59,535 nucleotides of DNA from Synechococcus sp. CS-1330 (GCA_025128025.1 JAHLYR010000003.1:1-59535), one strand, 5' to 3'; shown: positions 36,448-48,964, numbered from the stretch's first letter. Notes: generated from the letters alone by a model not told the origin. Numbers and translations are program-made.

Positions 36448-37004
36448 GGGCGCGCGCCAGGCAGCGAAACGGTCGTGCCCACAGGATGCCCCAGGGTCTG
36501 TTGGTTGCGCCAGGTGAGTGGCTGCAGCGCAACATCGCTGGCCACATAGAGGGGATGGCGGGGCTGGCCGGCAGCGGTGAGGCCCAGGGCCCAGAGACCA
36601 CGCCCCTGCAACAAGGCCAGCACCCCCTGATCGCGCCCCCGCCAAGCACCCTGGTTGCCCCAGCCCAGCCACACCAGCGCCTGGGGATTGGCTGCCAGCC
36701 GTTGCTGCATCCAGACATCGGCCTCGGCGCCCACCGGATCGGCGGCGCGGCGCAGGGCCGCCGGCGATGGGCTGATGCTCGCAAACAGGTTGAGCACCTC
36801 CAGGCTGCCAAAACCCCAACGGCGGCCAAAGCCCACCAACCGCCACAGGGTGGGATCGTCCCGCTGGCCATCGGCCCGCGAGGGATTGAGACCAATGAAG
36901 AGCAGCCGTGGCGCTGCCGGCTGCCACACCCGCTCCAGCCACCAGCGGCAGTGCCTGCAGGGGCTGAAGGCGGCGGTGCCGCTGACGATGTCCTCCTGCA
37001 GCAT
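36405..37004 (-). CDS. DUF1643 domain protein
   Basis: The 199-residue protein shows the DUF1643 motifs LLFIGLNPSRADGQRDDPTLWRL, FGRRWGFGSLEVLNLFA and VWLGWGNQGAW. Family function is unknown; the fold is related to nucleotide/uracil-glycosylase-like enzymes. A Cys/Trp cluster, CRHCRWWLERVW, lies near the N-terminus. The ATG at 37004 is preferred; the frame is open upstream but crosses the divergent MNT gene. Its end overlaps the next gene by 43 bases. Confidence 0.75.
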   Translation of the reverse strand: MLQEDIVSGTAAFSPCRHCRWWLERVWQPAAPRLLFIGLNPSRADGQRDDPTLWRLVGFGRRWGFGSLEVLNLFASISPSPAALRRAADPVGAEADVWMQQRLAANPQALVWLGWGNQGAWRGRDQGVLALLQGRGLWALGLTAAGQPRHPLYVASDVALQPLTWRNQQTLGHPVGTTVSLPGARPCPVSPAATPFTCI

Positions 37005-37021
37005 CGGCCTAGCATTAAACA

Positions 37022-37360
37022 ATGCCCAGCCTGGCTGCCATTCGCGAACAGCGCCAAAGTGCCCGCCTAACTGCGCTGCGCGCAAGCGCCGCAGATGTTG
37101 CTGCCAACCATCCAGGCGGCGAAGTTTGGCTGTTTGGCTCGCTGGCCCGCGGCGACTGGGATGCCTGCTCCGACGTTGACCTGCTGGCCATCGCCCCCAC
37201 CCAGCAGCAGGCGGATGCCCTGGCCGATGCCCTGCTGGGCGCCCGTATGGGAGACGACGTGCTGGCCCTAAGCCAGGAGCGCTGGCAGCAGCTAAAAGGA
37301 AGCGACGATCCCTACTGGCGAGCCATCGGCCGGGACGCCCTGCGCCTGGATCAGCCGTGA
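37022..37360 (+). CDS. Minimal nucleotidyltransferase (MNT) domain protein
   Basis: The 112-residue protein carries the nucleotidyltransferase signature GSLARGDWDACSDVDLLAI (Gly-Ser, then two catalytic Asp in SDVDLL). Small MNT proteins are usually the antitoxin partner of HEPN proteins and in characterised pairs add AMP to the toxin. It starts 17 bases from the divergent DUF1643 ATG, and its stop overlaps the GTG of the HEPN gene (GTGA), so both are translated together. Confidence 0.85.
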   Translation: MPSLAAIREQRQSARLTALRASAADVAANHPGGEVWLFGSLARGDWDACSDVDLLAIAPTQQQADALADALLGARMGDDVLALSQERWQQLKGSDDPYWRAIGRDALRLDQP

Positions 37361-37749
37361 CGCCCCGGGTTGAAGCCTGGATCCGCCAGGCCCAAAACGA
37401 TCTGGAGGCAGCGCGCTTCACCGCCGGCCAGGAGTTTCATGCCCAGGCCTGCTACCTGGCGGGTCAGGCCGCCGAAAAAGCCCTCAAAGCCTTGCTGCTG
37501 GCGGCCGGGATCACCCCGCCCTACAGCCACTCCCTCGAGAAACTGGTGGAGCTGCTGCAACAGCAGGGCCTGGATCTCCCAGCCCTGGCTGAGCTGCACC
37601 TCAAGGCGCTTACGCGCATGAACAGCGCCAGCCGCGACCCCCAAGGCGATGAGGCGCCTGCTGATCTCTTCGATGCCAAGGACAGCACCACTGCCCTGGG
37701 CACCGCGGAGGCCGTGGTGCGGATCGCCATGACCCAACTGCAAGCCTGA
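37357..37749 (+). CDS. HEPN domain protein, partner of MNT
   Basis: The 130-residue helical protein has the HEPN core EAWIRQAQNDLEAARF, CYLAGQAAEKALKALLL, SHSLEKLVELL and ends with a SRDPQGDEAPADLF region matching the RYPD-type C-terminal block of PF05168. The RNase-type R-x4-6-H motif of toxic HEPN proteins is not evident. This leaves it as an MNT partner, either a toxin with a divergent site or an inactive regulator. It is followed by polA after 40 bases. Confidence 0.82.
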   Translation: MTPRVEAWIRQAQNDLEAARFTAGQEFHAQACYLAGQAAEKALKALLLAAGITPPYSHSLEKLVELLQQQGLDLPALAELHLKALTRMNSASRDPQGDEAPADLFDAKDSTTALGTAEAVVRIAMTQLQA

Positions 37750-37789
37750 GCTCTGGCAGGCTGACCCGACCATCACCTCTTGCAGCAAC

Positions 37790-40792
<3,003 letters not shown>

Positions 40793-40803
40793 CCAGCAGC
40801 TCA

Positions 40804-42252
40804 ATGACCCTGCGCCTCACCAACACCCTCACGCGCCGCATTGAACTGTTCGAGCCGCTGGTGCCCGGCCAGGTGAGCATCTACTGCTGCGGCGTGACGG
40901 TCTACGACCTCTGCCATCTGGGCCATGCCCGCAGCTACATCGCCTGGGATGTGTTGCGCCGGTATCTGATTTGGAGCGGCTACCAGGTCACCTTCGTGCA
41001 GAACTACACCGACATCGACGACAAGATCCTGGGTCGCGCCGCTGAGGAGGGCAGCTCGATGCAGGCGGTGAGCGAGCGCAACATCGAGGCCTTCGTGGCC
41101 GACATGGCGCGGCTAAATATCCTGCCGCCGGATCGCATGCCGCGGGCCACCCAAAGCCTGGACGCCATTCGCAGCCTGATCACCGAGCTGGAAGCCAAGG
41201 GGGCGGCCTACAGCGCCGATGGCGATGTCTATTTCGCCGTGATGAAGCATGCCGGCTACGGCAAGCTCTCCGGCCGCGACCTAGCCGAGCAGCAGGACAA
41301 TGCCGCCGGCCGGGTGGCCAGTGCAGAGGAGGACCGCAAGCAGCACCCCTTCGACTTCGCCCTCTGGAAGGGCAGCAAACCAGGCGAACCCAGCTGGGAA
41401 TCGCCCTGGGGCCCAGGGCGGCCTGGCTGGCATATCGAGTGCTCAGCAATGGTGCGCGAGGAGCTCGGCGACACGATCGATATCCACCTCGGTGGCGCCG
41501 ACCTGATCTTTCCCCACCACGAAAACGAAATTGCCCAGTCGGAGGCGGCCAGCGGCCACGAACTGGCCCGCTACTGGCTGCACAACGGCATGGTCAATGT
41601 GGGCGGCCAGAAGATGTCCAAATCTCTGGGCAACTTCACCACCATCCGCGCCCTGCTCGATTCCGGCATCACGCCGATGACATTGCGCCTGTTCACCCTG
41701 CAAGCCCACTACCGCAAGCCGCTCGACTTCAGCTCCGAAGCCCTTGAGGCCGCCGCCACCGGCTGGAAGGGCCTCAACGCGGCCCTGGGCCTGGCAAGCA
41801 CGCTGACGCTTGGCGCCGCCCCTGCCTGCCCCCCGGCTCTTGCCGCATCCCGCCAGCGCTTCGCCGCCGCCATGGACGACGACCTCAACACCGCCGCCGC
41901 CCTGGCGGTGCTGTTCGAGCTGGCCAAGCCCCTGCGCGCCCTCGCCAATCGGCTGGAGCGCGGCGATAGCAGCGCCGCCGAGGAGGCCCAGGCGCCAGAG
42001 CTGGTGGATCAAGGGCAGCTGCTTCTGGAGCTTGCCGGAGTGCTCGGCCTCCAGAGCGAAACCGAGGCCAAAACCACCACCACGAGCCCCGGCCCCAGCG
42101 ACGCCGAGATCCAAGCCCAAATCGAACAGCGTCAGGCCGCTAAGGCCGCCAAGGATTTCCCTGCTGCCGACGGCATCCGCGATGGCCTGAGGGCCCAGGG
42201 CATCGAGTTGATCGACAGGCCTGGCGGCATCACCGAATGGCTGCGGGGCTGA
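40804..42252 (+). CDS. cysS: Cysteinyl-tRNA synthetase
   Basis: The 482-residue class I enzyme has the zinc Cys and HIGH motif in [57 protein letters not shown] and KMSKS in [12 protein letters not shown]. An Ala/Thr-rich C-terminal helical domain ([15 protein letters not shown] linker) completes it. It charges tRNA-Cys. It follows polA after 11 bases and is likely co-transcribed. Confidence 0.94.
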   Translation: MTLRLTNTLTRRIELFEPLVPGQVSIYCCGVTVYDLCHLGHARSYIAWDVLRRYLIWSGYQVTFVQNYTDIDDKILGRAAEEGSSMQAVSERNIEAFVADMARLNILPPDRMPRATQSLDAIRSLITELEAKGAAYSADGDVYFAVMKHAGYGKLSGRDLAEQQDNAAGRVASAEEDRKQHPFDFALWKGSKPGEPSWESPWGPGRPGWHIECSAMVREELGDTIDIHLGGADLIFPHHENEIAQSEAASGHELARYWLHNGMVNVGGQKMSKSLGNFTTIRALLDSGITPMTLRLFTLQAHYRKPLDFSSEALEAAATGWKGLNAALGLASTLTLGAAPACPPALAASRQRFAAAMDDDLNTAAALAVLFELAKPLRALANRLERGDSSAAEEAQAPELVDQGQLLLELAGVLGLQSETEAKTTTTSPGPSDAEIQAQIEQRQAAKAAKDFPAADGIRDGLRAQGIELIDRPGGITEWLRG

Positions 42253-42279
42253 GTGCCCCTCTGCAGGGCAAGCCCCTGT

Positions 42280-42504
42280 TCAGTCCTCGCTCGGCTCGGG
42301 TGCCTGCCGGCCCTGCATCATCCGCTCGATCTTGCGAATCCGCTCCAGGGTGGTGGTCCAAACCTCTTTTTGAAAGCCCGGCTCACAGCCATCCACTAGG
42401 GCCTGCAGATCCTCCTGCTGCTCGAAGGCATCCCAGAGCTGGCGCTCGAGCTTGGCCCGGTCGATGAAGTTCCAGCGCTGCAGCCACACGGGCAGTGCCG
42501 CCAT
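42280..42504 (-). CDS. Small conserved cyanobacterial protein
   Basis: The 74-residue product contains PVWLQRWNFIDRAKLERQLW and DLQALVDGCEPGFQKEV, predicted helical, ending in an acidic tail. I do not recognise the family. It has the composition of a genuine coding sequence and lies between cysS (converging, 27-base gap) and the RluA-type pseudouridine synthase (19-base gap), so it is probably the last gene of a minus-strand unit. Confidence 0.6.
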   Translation of the reverse strand: MAALPVWLQRWNFIDRAKLERQLWDAFEQQEDLQALVDGCEPGFQKEVWTTTLERIRKIERMMQGRQAPEPSED

Positions 42505-42523
42505 GGGAAAAGTTCAACTGGGC

Positions 42524-43204
42524 TCAGTTAAGGGGATCCACCCCCACCAGCCCATCGCCAAAGCAACGGCTGCGTAAATGCAGCGGCTTGCCCGTGGCCG
42601 GATGCAGCAGGTGCAGTCCGGCGGCATGGAGCTGCAGCCGTGGCGCCGGGACGGGGTCGCCGTAGAGCGGGTCGCCGTAGAGGGGGTCTCCCAGCACCGG
42701 ATGGCCCAGGGCAGCCAGGTGCACCCGCAACTGGTGAGAGCGGCCGGTGCGAGGTTGCAGCAACAGCAAACTCGAGCCCTCGAAGCGCCGCAGCAGGCGC
42801 CAGCGGGTGAAAGCCGACTTGCCACCGCACTCCAGCGGCACCACCCCATAGCGGGGCGGCCGAGTGGCGATCCGCGCTAGCGGCTGATCGATAATCCCGC
42901 CCCGATCCGCAGGCAGCCCCTGCACCATGGCCAGGTAGGTCTTGCGCACCCGCCGCTCGGCGAAAGCAGTACTCAAGGCCCGATGGGTGATGGCGTCTCT
43001 GGCCAGCAGGATCAGCCCCGAGGTATCGCGATCGAGGCGGTGCACCAGCCTTACCTCCGGCCACTGCTCCTGGGCCCTACTGATCAGGGAATCGGCCAGC
43101 TCGGGCCCAAGCCCCGGCTGACTAAGCAGGCCCGAGGGCTTCACCAGGGCCAGCAGCCAGGGATCGGCATAGAGCACACAACAGCCGGGATCACTGCGGG
43201 GCAT
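42524..43204 (-). CDS. RluA-family pseudouridine synthase
   Basis: The 226-residue enzyme has the catalytic motif VHRLDRDTSGLILLA (Asp in RLDRDT), RKTYLAMVQG, and the C-terminal PRTGRSHQLRVHLAALGHPVLGD. No N-terminal S4 domain is present. It converts uridine to pseudouridine in rRNA or tRNA; the exact target is not clear. The duplicated stretch GDPLYGDPLYGDP near residue 173 results from a 15-base tandem repeat. It is divergent from dxr by 44 bases. Confidence 0.85.
   Translation of the reverse strand: MPRSDPGCCVLYADPWLLALVKPSGLLSQPGLGPELADSLISRAQEQWPEVRLVHRLDRDTSGLILLARDAITHRALSTAFAERRVRKTYLAMVQGLPADRGGIIDQPLARIATRPPRYGVVPLECGGKSAFTRWRLLRRFEGSSLLLLQPRTGRSHQLRVHLAALGHPVLGDPLYGDPLYGDPVPAPRLQLHAAGLHLLHPATGKPLHLRSRCFGDGLVGVDPLN
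42656..42691. repeat. 15-bp tandem repeat inside pseudouridine synthase
   Basis: Two near-identical units, GTCGCCGTAGAGCGG (42656-42670) and GTCGCCGTAGAGGGG (42671-42685), and a partial third lie in frame and encode repeated Gly-Asp-Pro-Leu-Tyr. The family normally has one copy of this loop, so it is a small in-frame expansion. Confidence 0.8.
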
Positions 43205-43248
43205 CCTGCAGGGTCAATGGGAGACTTGCTACCACCTGAGTTGCCGCC

Positions 43249-44499
43249 GTGAAAGCCCTCTCCGTGCTCGGCTCTACCGGCTCGATCGGCACCCAAACCC
43301 TCGAACTGGCCGAGGAATTCCCAGACCGCTTCCAAGTGGTGGCCCTCACGGCCGGCAACAACCTCGATCTATTGGTGAGCCAGATCCAGCGCCATGCGCC
43401 GGAAGTGGTAGCCATGGCCAATGCCGAGCGCGTCAGCGAGCTGCGTGAGCGGCTGCAGGCCCTGGAGCCCGCCGCCCGGCCCGCCCGCATGCCCGAGCTG
43501 CTGGGGGGATCTGAGGGCCTCTGCGCCGCCGCCGCTTGGTCCACGGCCGATCTGGTGGTGACCGGGATCGTGGGCTGCGCAGGCCTGCTGCCCACCCTGG
43601 CCGCCATCCGCGCCGGCAAGGACCTGGCCCTGGCCAATAAGGAAACCCTGATCGCCGCCGGCCCCGTGGTGCTGCCGGAGCTGGAGAAGAGCGGCTCGCG
43701 CCTACTGCCGGCTGATTCCGAGCACTCGGCGATCTTCCAGTGCCTGCAGGGCACCCCCTACGCCGAGACGGCGCGGCTCTCCACCGGCAGCCCCACCCCG
43801 GGCCTGCGCCGCATCCAGCTCACCGCCAGCGGCGGCGCCTTCCGCGACTGGCCGGCGGCAGACCTCCACAAGGCCACCGTGGCCGATGCCACCAGCCATC
43901 CCAACTGGAGCATGGGCCGCAAAATCACCGTGGATTCGGCCTCTCTGATGAACAAGGGCCTGGAGGTGATCGAGGCCCACTATCTGTTTGGCCTCGACTA
44001 CGACCACATCGAGATCGTCATCCACCCCCAATCGATCATCCATTCGATGGTGGAGCTGGCCGATTCCTCGGTGCTGGCCCAGCTCGGCTGGCCCGATATG
44101 AAGCTGCCCATTCTTTATTGCCTCAGCTGGCCCGAGCGCCTGAGCACCCCCTGGCGCCGGCTCGATCTCACCGAGGTGGGCCAGCTCACCTTCCGCGCCC
44201 CCGACCCGGCCAAATACCCTTGCATGCAGCTGGCCTACGCAGCCGGCCGCGCCGGCGGCACTATGCCAGCGGTGATGAACGCCGCCAACGAACAGGCCGT
44301 GGCCCTCTTCCTTGAGGAAAGGGTCCACTTCCTCGATATCCCGACATTGATCGACGGGGTGTGTGATCGCCACCAAGTCGACCTCATGGCCAATCCCTCC
44401 CTAGACGACGTGCTGGCCGTAGACGCTTGGGCTCGTCAGGCGGTGCATGAGGCTGCAGCCCGGCTCAAAGCCAAGGCGCCAGCTGCGCTGCCGGCGTGA
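43249..44499 (+). CDS. dxr: 1-deoxy-D-xylulose-5-phosphate reductoisomerase
   Basis: The 416-residue enzyme has the NADPH motif [50 protein letters not shown] and [20 protein letters not shown]. It commits the MEP pathway to isoprenoids for chlorophyll side chains, carotenoids and quinones. The GTG start at 43249 is close to the family start. Its stop overlaps the next gene's GTG by four bases. Confidence 0.94.
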   Translation: MKALSVLGSTGSIGTQTLELAEEFPDRFQVVALTAGNNLDLLVSQIQRHAPEVVAMANAERVSELRERLQALEPAARPARMPELLGGSEGLCAAAAWSTADLVVTGIVGCAGLLPTLAAIRAGKDLALANKETLIAAGPVVLPELEKSGSRLLPADSEHSAIFQCLQGTPYAETARLSTGSPTPGLRRIQLTASGGAFRDWPAADLHKATVADATSHPNWSMGRKITVDSASLMNKGLEVIEAHYLFGLDYDHIEIVIHPQSIIHSMVELADSSVLAQLGWPDMKLPILYCLSWPERLSTPWRRLDLTEVGQLTFRAPDPAKYPCMQLAYAAGRAGGTMPAVMNAANEQAVALFLEERVHFLDIPTLIDGVCDRHQVDLMANPSLDDVLAVDAWARQAVHEAAARLKAKAPAALPA

Positions 44500-44834
44500 T
44501 CTCGCACCACCTACTGCTCTGCGCCACTCCCAGCAAGGCGCTCTGCTGCCTCGATCCCGCCGTAGGCGCCGCTAGCTGGGATGCGCTCAAGCGCCTGGTG
44601 CGCGAGTTAGGCCTCGAGGATCCGGCCCGGCCCGAGGGGATCGTGCTGCGCACCAAGGCCGACTGCCTGCGCCTCTGCGCCGGCGGCCCAATCCTGCTGA
44701 TCTGGCCGGAAGGCACCGTTTACGGCGGCGTCAGCCAGGAGAGGATCGAGCCAATCCTGCGGGAGCACGTGATCGGCGGCCAGCCGATTGAGCAGTGGAT
44801 CCTCAAGCGCATGAGCTTCAAGGCTGCCGCTTGA
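44496..44834 (+). CDS. 2Fe-2S ferredoxin-like (thioredoxin-fold) protein
   Basis: The 112-residue protein has the pattern [11 protein letters not shown] and later [12 protein letters not shown], followed by [12 protein letters not shown], which fits the thioredoxin-like [2Fe-2S] family (NuoE C-terminal type). Such small proteins likely carry electrons; the proximity to dxr may be meaningful, since late MEP enzymes need reduced ferredoxin, but this is inference. The GTG overlaps the dxr stop as GTGA, so the two are coupled. Confidence 0.8.
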   Translation: MISHHLLLCATPSKALCCLDPAVGAASWDALKRLVRELGLEDPARPEGIVLRTKADCLRLCAGGPILLIWPEGTVYGGVSQERIEPILREHVIGGQPIEQWILKRMSFKAAA

Positions 44835-45726
44835 GCCAGGTCGCCACCAGCTGATCGCCCCAGCAGCTGAGTGGCTGATCACCCACCCCGTGGAAGCCGT
44901 TATGGCCGCCATGGGAAGTGAGGACTACCTCAATGCCGGCCAGGTCCTGCTGGGCCAATAGCTGGGCGCCACTGGCCGGCACCCAAGGGTCGTCGAGGGC
45001 GTGCAGCAGCAGGCTCGGCGGCAAGTCGGCCGCTGCTGAAAGCAGACGCGGCAGGGGCGAAGCCTTCCGGTAGTAATCGTCAACGGAGGCGTAGCCCCAG
45101 CGAGGGGCGGTGATAGCTGCATCGAAGCCGCGAATCGTGCGGGGCCGCTCTGGCCCCTGCAGGGCCTGACGCTCGGCGTCGCTCACCCCAAATGGATCGG
45201 CCAGGGTCTGGGCGCAGAGCCGGCGCAGCAGCCAGCGCTGATAAACCCGGTTGCGGGGCAGCTCGATCTGCTGCGAGCACAGGGCCAAATCAAGCGGGCT
45301 GCTGGTGCACACCACACGATCCAGCACCCCCGGACTAGCCAGGCAGGCATTGAGCAGCATCGTGCCGCCCAAGGAAATCCCCACGCCAAATAGGGGCAGG
45401 CCACCTGCCCGCTTTCGGGCTAACTCCAGCACGGGCAGCAGGTCGCGATCGCAACGGGCTGCATAGGTGCCGGGCGCCAGGTGCCGGCCCGGTCCGGCAC
45501 CCCGCAGATTGAGGCGCCACACCGAGAAGCCCGCGGCTTGGAGGCTGAGGCCCATGCGCCGGAGCCCCTCCCGTTCGCTCGACCCACCCAGGCCGTGCAG
45601 CAGCAGCACAAGTGCCCTTGGTGGCCCAGCAACTGGCTGATCAACCAGCGCCAAAAGGGAGGCCTCACTGTCCACCACAATGACAAGCGGTTCACCCCGA
45701 TCTAGGGGCAGCTTTGGCGGCCTCAA
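44818..45726 (-). CDS. Alpha/beta hydrolase, YheT family
   Basis: The protein has LLLHGLGGSSEREGLRR, VWRLNLRGAGPGRH, the nucleophile elbow GVGISLGGTMLLN, DDPWVPASG and SHGGHNGFHG, all as in YheT-like hydrolases. The substrate is unknown. TTG at 45726 is the first conventional start. However, in the same frame upstream the sequence still reads WPWIGPDLQTLRDTL, a typical N-terminal family segment, back to a stop next to pntB. Translation may therefore start at a CTG at 45795, or at 45810 overlapping the pntB stop. The 3' end overlaps the 2Fe-2S gene by 17 bases. Confidence 0.8.
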   Translation of the reverse strand: MRPPKLPLDRGEPLVIVVDSEASLLALVDQPVAGPPRALVLLLHGLGGSSEREGLRRMGLSLQAAGFSVWRLNLRGAGPGRHLAPGTYAARCDRDLLPVLELARKRAGGLPLFGVGISLGGTMLLNACLASPGVLDRVVCTSSPLDLALCSQQIELPRNRVYQRWLLRRLCAQTLADPFGVSDAERQALQGPERPRTIRGFDAAITAPRWGYASVDDYYRKASPLPRLLSAAADLPPSLLLHALDDPWVPASGAQLLAQQDLAGIEVVLTSHGGHNGFHGVGDQPLSCWGDQLVATWLKRQP

Positions 45727-45806
45727 GGTGTCGCGCAGGGTCTGGAGATCGGGGCCGATCCAGGGCCAGCGCTGCTTAAAAACCGGGAGTGTCAGGGCGG
45801 GCTGCT

Positions 45807-47234
45807 TCAGGCGGCCACCTTTTTACCCACCCCCATGCTGCGCAGCTCGGTGAGCAGGCCATTGAGCACCGCCTTGGCATCACCAAACACCATGGCCGTC
45901 TGGGGCAGCTCAAACAGGGCGTTTTTAATGCCCGCATAGCCGGCGCCAAGGCTGCGCTTGACCACAAACACCTGGCGGGCTTGGTCCACCTCAAGCACGG
46001 GCATGCCGTACAGAGGGCTGGTGGAATCGGTCTTGGCGTCTGGGTTAACTACGTCGTTGGCTCCCAGCACAATCACCACATCGGTGCGGGGGAATTCAGG
46101 GTTAACAATGTCCATCTCCAGGAGTTGCTCGTAGGGCACATCGGCCTCTGCCAGCAGCACATTCATATGACCAGGCATGCGCCCAGCCACCGGGTGGATC
46201 GCATAGGTCACCTCGACGCCGTGGTTTTCGAGCAACTTGGAGAGTTCGCGCAGGGCGTGCTGGGCCTGGGCCACTGCCAGGCCGTAGCCGGGCACAAACA
46301 CCACACGCTCAGCGGCCTCGAGTGCAAGGGCGCATTCCTCAGCGCTGCAGCTGGTGATACGGGTGTAGCCGGCCGCCTCGCCGCCCCCGCCCACCGGTGC
46401 CGCCCCACCAAGGGCGCCTCCAAACAGCACGCTCACCAGGGAGCGATTCATGGCGGTGCACATCACCTGGGTGAGGATCAGGCCCGCAGCACCCACCATG
46501 GCGCCGGCCACAATCAGCAGCTGGCTGCCAACCACGAAACCGGCAGCAGCTGCGGCAACTCCGGAATAGGAGTTGAGCAGCGAGATCACCACAGGCATAT
46601 CTGCCCCGCCGATCGGCAGGGTGACGCCGATACCGAGCAGGGAAGAGGCCACCACCAGCAACCAAAGAGGTGATCCCGCCATATCACCAGGCAGGGCAAT
46701 CGCACCGGCGAGACAGGCCACCGCCAAGGCAATGTTGACGGCATGCCGAAGGGAGCTCTGGGTCCAGCTGGGGGTATCAATCCAGCCCTGCAACTTGCCC
46801 ATCGCAACGATCGAGCCGCTGAAGGTGATCGCGCCAACGAACACCGAAATCACGATCGAGATCTGCTCCACCAGCCCGGAGGAGCCCTCCCCTGGGCTAA
46901 ACAACGCCACCCCAAGAGCCACCAGCAACGACGCCATACCGCCGCAGCCGTTGAACAGCGCCACGGTTTCGGGCATGGCAGTCATCGGCACCCGCTGGGC
47001 CGTAATCAGGCCGAGCACACCGCCCAGGCCAGTGCCAATGGCCACCCAAAGCCAGGCTTGGGGGGAGAGGGGCTGCTGAATCAGCAGGCCCAGCACGGCC
47101 AGGCCCATGGCCAGGGCAGCCAGACCATTGGCGGAGCGAGCGGTGCTCACCTTGGAGAGGCCCTTGATACCGAGGGCTAGCAACAACACCGCGCCCAGGT
47201 CGATCAGGGCGGGCAAAAGTTCAAGTCCAGCCAT
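45807..47234 (-). CDS. pntB: NAD(P) transhydrogenase subunit beta
   Basis: The 475-residue protein has about nine N-terminal membrane segments, then the NADP-binding domain with PGYGLAVAQAQHALREL, IHPVAGRMPGHMNVLLAEADVPYE, VIVLGANDVVNP and GYAGIKNALF. It uses proton flow to reduce NADP+ with NADH, with PntA. A one-base overlap (TGATG) with pntA2 indicates coupling. The YheT-type hydrolase follows in the same direction. Confidence 0.94.
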   Translation of the reverse strand: MAGLELLPALIDLGAVLLLALGIKGLSKVSTARSANGLAALAMGLAVLGLLIQQPLSPQAWLWVAIGTGLGGVLGLITAQRVPMTAMPETVALFNGCGGMASLLVALGVALFSPGEGSSGLVEQISIVISVFVGAITFSGSIVAMGKLQGWIDTPSWTQSSLRHAVNIALAVACLAGAIALPGDMAGSPLWLLVVASSLLGIGVTLPIGGADMPVVISLLNSYSGVAAAAAGFVVGSQLLIVAGAMVGAAGLILTQVMCTAMNRSLVSVLFGGALGGAAPVGGGGEAAGYTRITSCSAEECALALEAAERVVFVPGYGLAVAQAQHALRELSKLLENHGVEVTYAIHPVAGRMPGHMNVLLAEADVPYEQLLEMDIVNPEFPRTDVVIVLGANDVVNPDAKTDSTSPLYGMPVLEVDQARQVFVVKRSLGAGYAGIKNALFELPQTAMVFGDAKAVLNGLLTELRSMGVGKKVAA

Positions 47235-47539
47235 CAGCGGGGCCCTCCGGTGCGGGGTGATTTACGCGAAAACATGGCCAGCATGCGGTCGGTGACCAGG
47301 AAGCCGCCAACGACGTTGAACAGGGCAAAGCCCAGCGACAGTGAACCCAGCACCAGCAGGGGCAGCTGGTCATTGGCCTGGGCGATCAGGGTGAGTGAGG
47401 CCAGCACGGTGATGCCGCTGATCGCATTGGCACCACTCATCAGCGGGGTGTGCAGGGTGGGAGGCACCTTGCCGATCAATTCGAGTCCCAACAGGCTGCC
47501 CAGCAGGAGCACCCAGAGGGCTTGGGTCAAGGCACTCAT
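47234..47539 (-). CDS. pntA2: NAD(P) transhydrogenase alpha subunit, membrane part
   Basis: The 101-residue product has three membrane segments (ALWVLLLGSLLGLELIGKVP, GITVLASLTLIAQ, LGFALFNVVGGFLVTDRML) and matches the C-terminal membrane domain of PntA as a separate polypeptide, the three-gene arrangement known in cyanobacteria and Rhodospirillum. It lies between pntA and pntB with one-base overlaps on both sides. Confidence 0.92.
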   Translation of the reverse strand: MSALTQALWVLLLGSLLGLELIGKVPPTLHTPLMSGANAISGITVLASLTLIAQANDQLPLLVLGSLSLGFALFNVVGGFLVTDRMLAMFSRKSPRTGGPR

Positions 47540-48672
47540 CAGTTAGCTCCGGAAACGAGGTCAGGGAAACGGCAGGCGCCGTCGTGAGTGAACAGGCAGC
47601 CGGCCACGATCGGGTCCTCCTGATCGAGCTGGAAGCCCTCATCGCCCAGCACGTGCTCCACCAGGGCCGCCAGGTTGCGGGCGTAGAGGGCGCTGGCGTG
47701 GTTGGCAACGGAGCTGGGCAGGCCATCGCCACCAATCAGCCGCACGCCGTGGCGCTCCACGGTTTGGCCGCAGACCGTGCCGGCGCAGTTGCCGCCCTGG
47801 GCCACGGCCAAATCCACAACTACTGAGCCGGGGCGCATGCCCGCCAGCATCTCGTCGGAGATCAGCAGGGGCGCTCGCCGGCCCGGCACCTGGGCGGTGC
47901 AGATCACCATGTCGGCCAGGGCCAGCTGATCGGCCAATTGCTGGCGCTGGGCAGCCAGGAAGGCTTCGCTAGCCGCCTTGGCGTAGCCGCCGGCTTCAGC
48001 GGGGCGCTCCTCCTGCTCGGGTGGGGAAAGGAACCTCCCGCCCAGCGATTCGACCTGCTCCTTCGCCGCAGGCCGCACATCGCTCACATAAACCACCGCG
48101 CCAAGACGCCGGGCCGTTGCCAAAGCCTGCAGCCCCGCCACCCCTGCGCCCAGGATCAGGGCCCGCGCCGGCTGAATTGTGCCCGCCGCTGTCATCAACA
48201 TCGGCACGTAGCGATCTAGGGCGGCCGACGCCAGCAGCACCGCCTTATAACCGGCAATGTTGGCCTGGGACGAAAGCACGTCCATGGACTGGGCCCGGCT
48301 GATCCTGGGCAGCAGCTCCAAGGCCAAGGCCGACACCAGCCGGGCCTGAAGCTGCTCCACTAGAGCGATGGCGCCATAGGGGGATAGCAGACCCGCCAGC
48401 AGGGCGCCGGGCCGCAGCTGATCCAGCACCTCGGCAGCGGGTGGATTGACGCACAGCACCGCATCGACGCCAGCGCCCAGGTCGGGTCCTGGGGCAACAA
48501 GACGGGCTCCAGCCGCTTCGAATTCATGGTCGGCATAGCCGGCCGCCAAGCCAGCGCTTTGCTCAACTTGCAGCGTCAGCCCTCGGGCCAGCAGCCGGCG
48601 AACGGTTTCAGGAGTTGCGGCAACGCGACACTCCCCCGGGGTGCGTTCCCGCAGGATCAATACTTCAGCCAA
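47539..48672 (-). CDS. pntA: NAD(P) transhydrogenase alpha subunit, NAD-binding part
   Basis: The 377-residue product starts at TTG 48672 (LAEVLILRERTPGE, the family start); an ATG at 48804 is upstream of the conserved part. It has the alanine-dehydrogenase-like fold: RVAATPETVRRLL, PRISRAQSMDVLSSQANIAG, LILGAGVAGLQALATARRLGA for NAD binding, and GGNCAGTVCGQTVERHGV. It binds NADH in the soluble domain and works with the two membrane subunits. Confidence 0.93.
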   Translation of the reverse strand: MAEVLILRERTPGECRVAATPETVRRLLARGLTLQVEQSAGLAAGYADHEFEAAGARLVAPGPDLGAGVDAVLCVNPPAAEVLDQLRPGALLAGLLSPYGAIALVEQLQARLVSALALELLPRISRAQSMDVLSSQANIAGYKAVLLASAALDRYVPMLMTAAGTIQPARALILGAGVAGLQALATARRLGAVVYVSDVRPAAKEQVESLGGRFLSPPEQEERPAEAGGYAKAASEAFLAAQRQQLADQLALADMVICTAQVPGRRAPLLISDEMLAGMRPGSVVVDLAVAQGGNCAGTVCGQTVERHGVRLIGGDGLPSSVANHASALYARNLAALVEHVLGDEGFQLDQEDPIVAGCLFTHDGACRFPDLVSGAN

Positions 48673-48775
48673 GAGGGTTCCCGGAGGCCATATGTCTATT
48701 AGGGGGTGTCTCCCCTCGCCTGAGCAACACAACTGCGGCAAATGTGCGCAGTTGCCCATCCAAGCCAGGTGGAGC

Positions 48776-48964
48776 TCAAAACAGGGGAAGTAACTCCTGT
48801 TCAACGCAGCTGGCCTGCGGCAGGGCGCCCTGGTGACGCAGCTGGCGCGCCCGCAGAATCATCGGATCGATGTCGCATTCAAGGGCCCAGCAGCGATTTA
48901 GATGCCAAAGCTGCAAGGCGGGCGCCCAGGCCCAGGCATCCGGATCGGGGCAGGAGTTCGCCAT
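48776..48964 (-). CDS. Small conserved protein, unknown function
   Basis: The 62-residue product begins ANSCPDPDAWAWAPALQLW and contains LECDIDPMILRARQLRHQGA, predicted helical, with three cysteines. It resembles a short protein seen near pnt genes in related picocyanobacteria, but I cannot name it. The ATG at 48964 fits; the longer frame upstream is non-coding and runs into the helicase. It lies upstream of pntA on the same strand with a gap of about 100 bases. Confidence 0.55.
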   Translation of the reverse strand: MANSCPDPDAWAWAPALQLWHLNRCWALECDIDPMILRARQLRHQGALPQASCVEQELLPLF

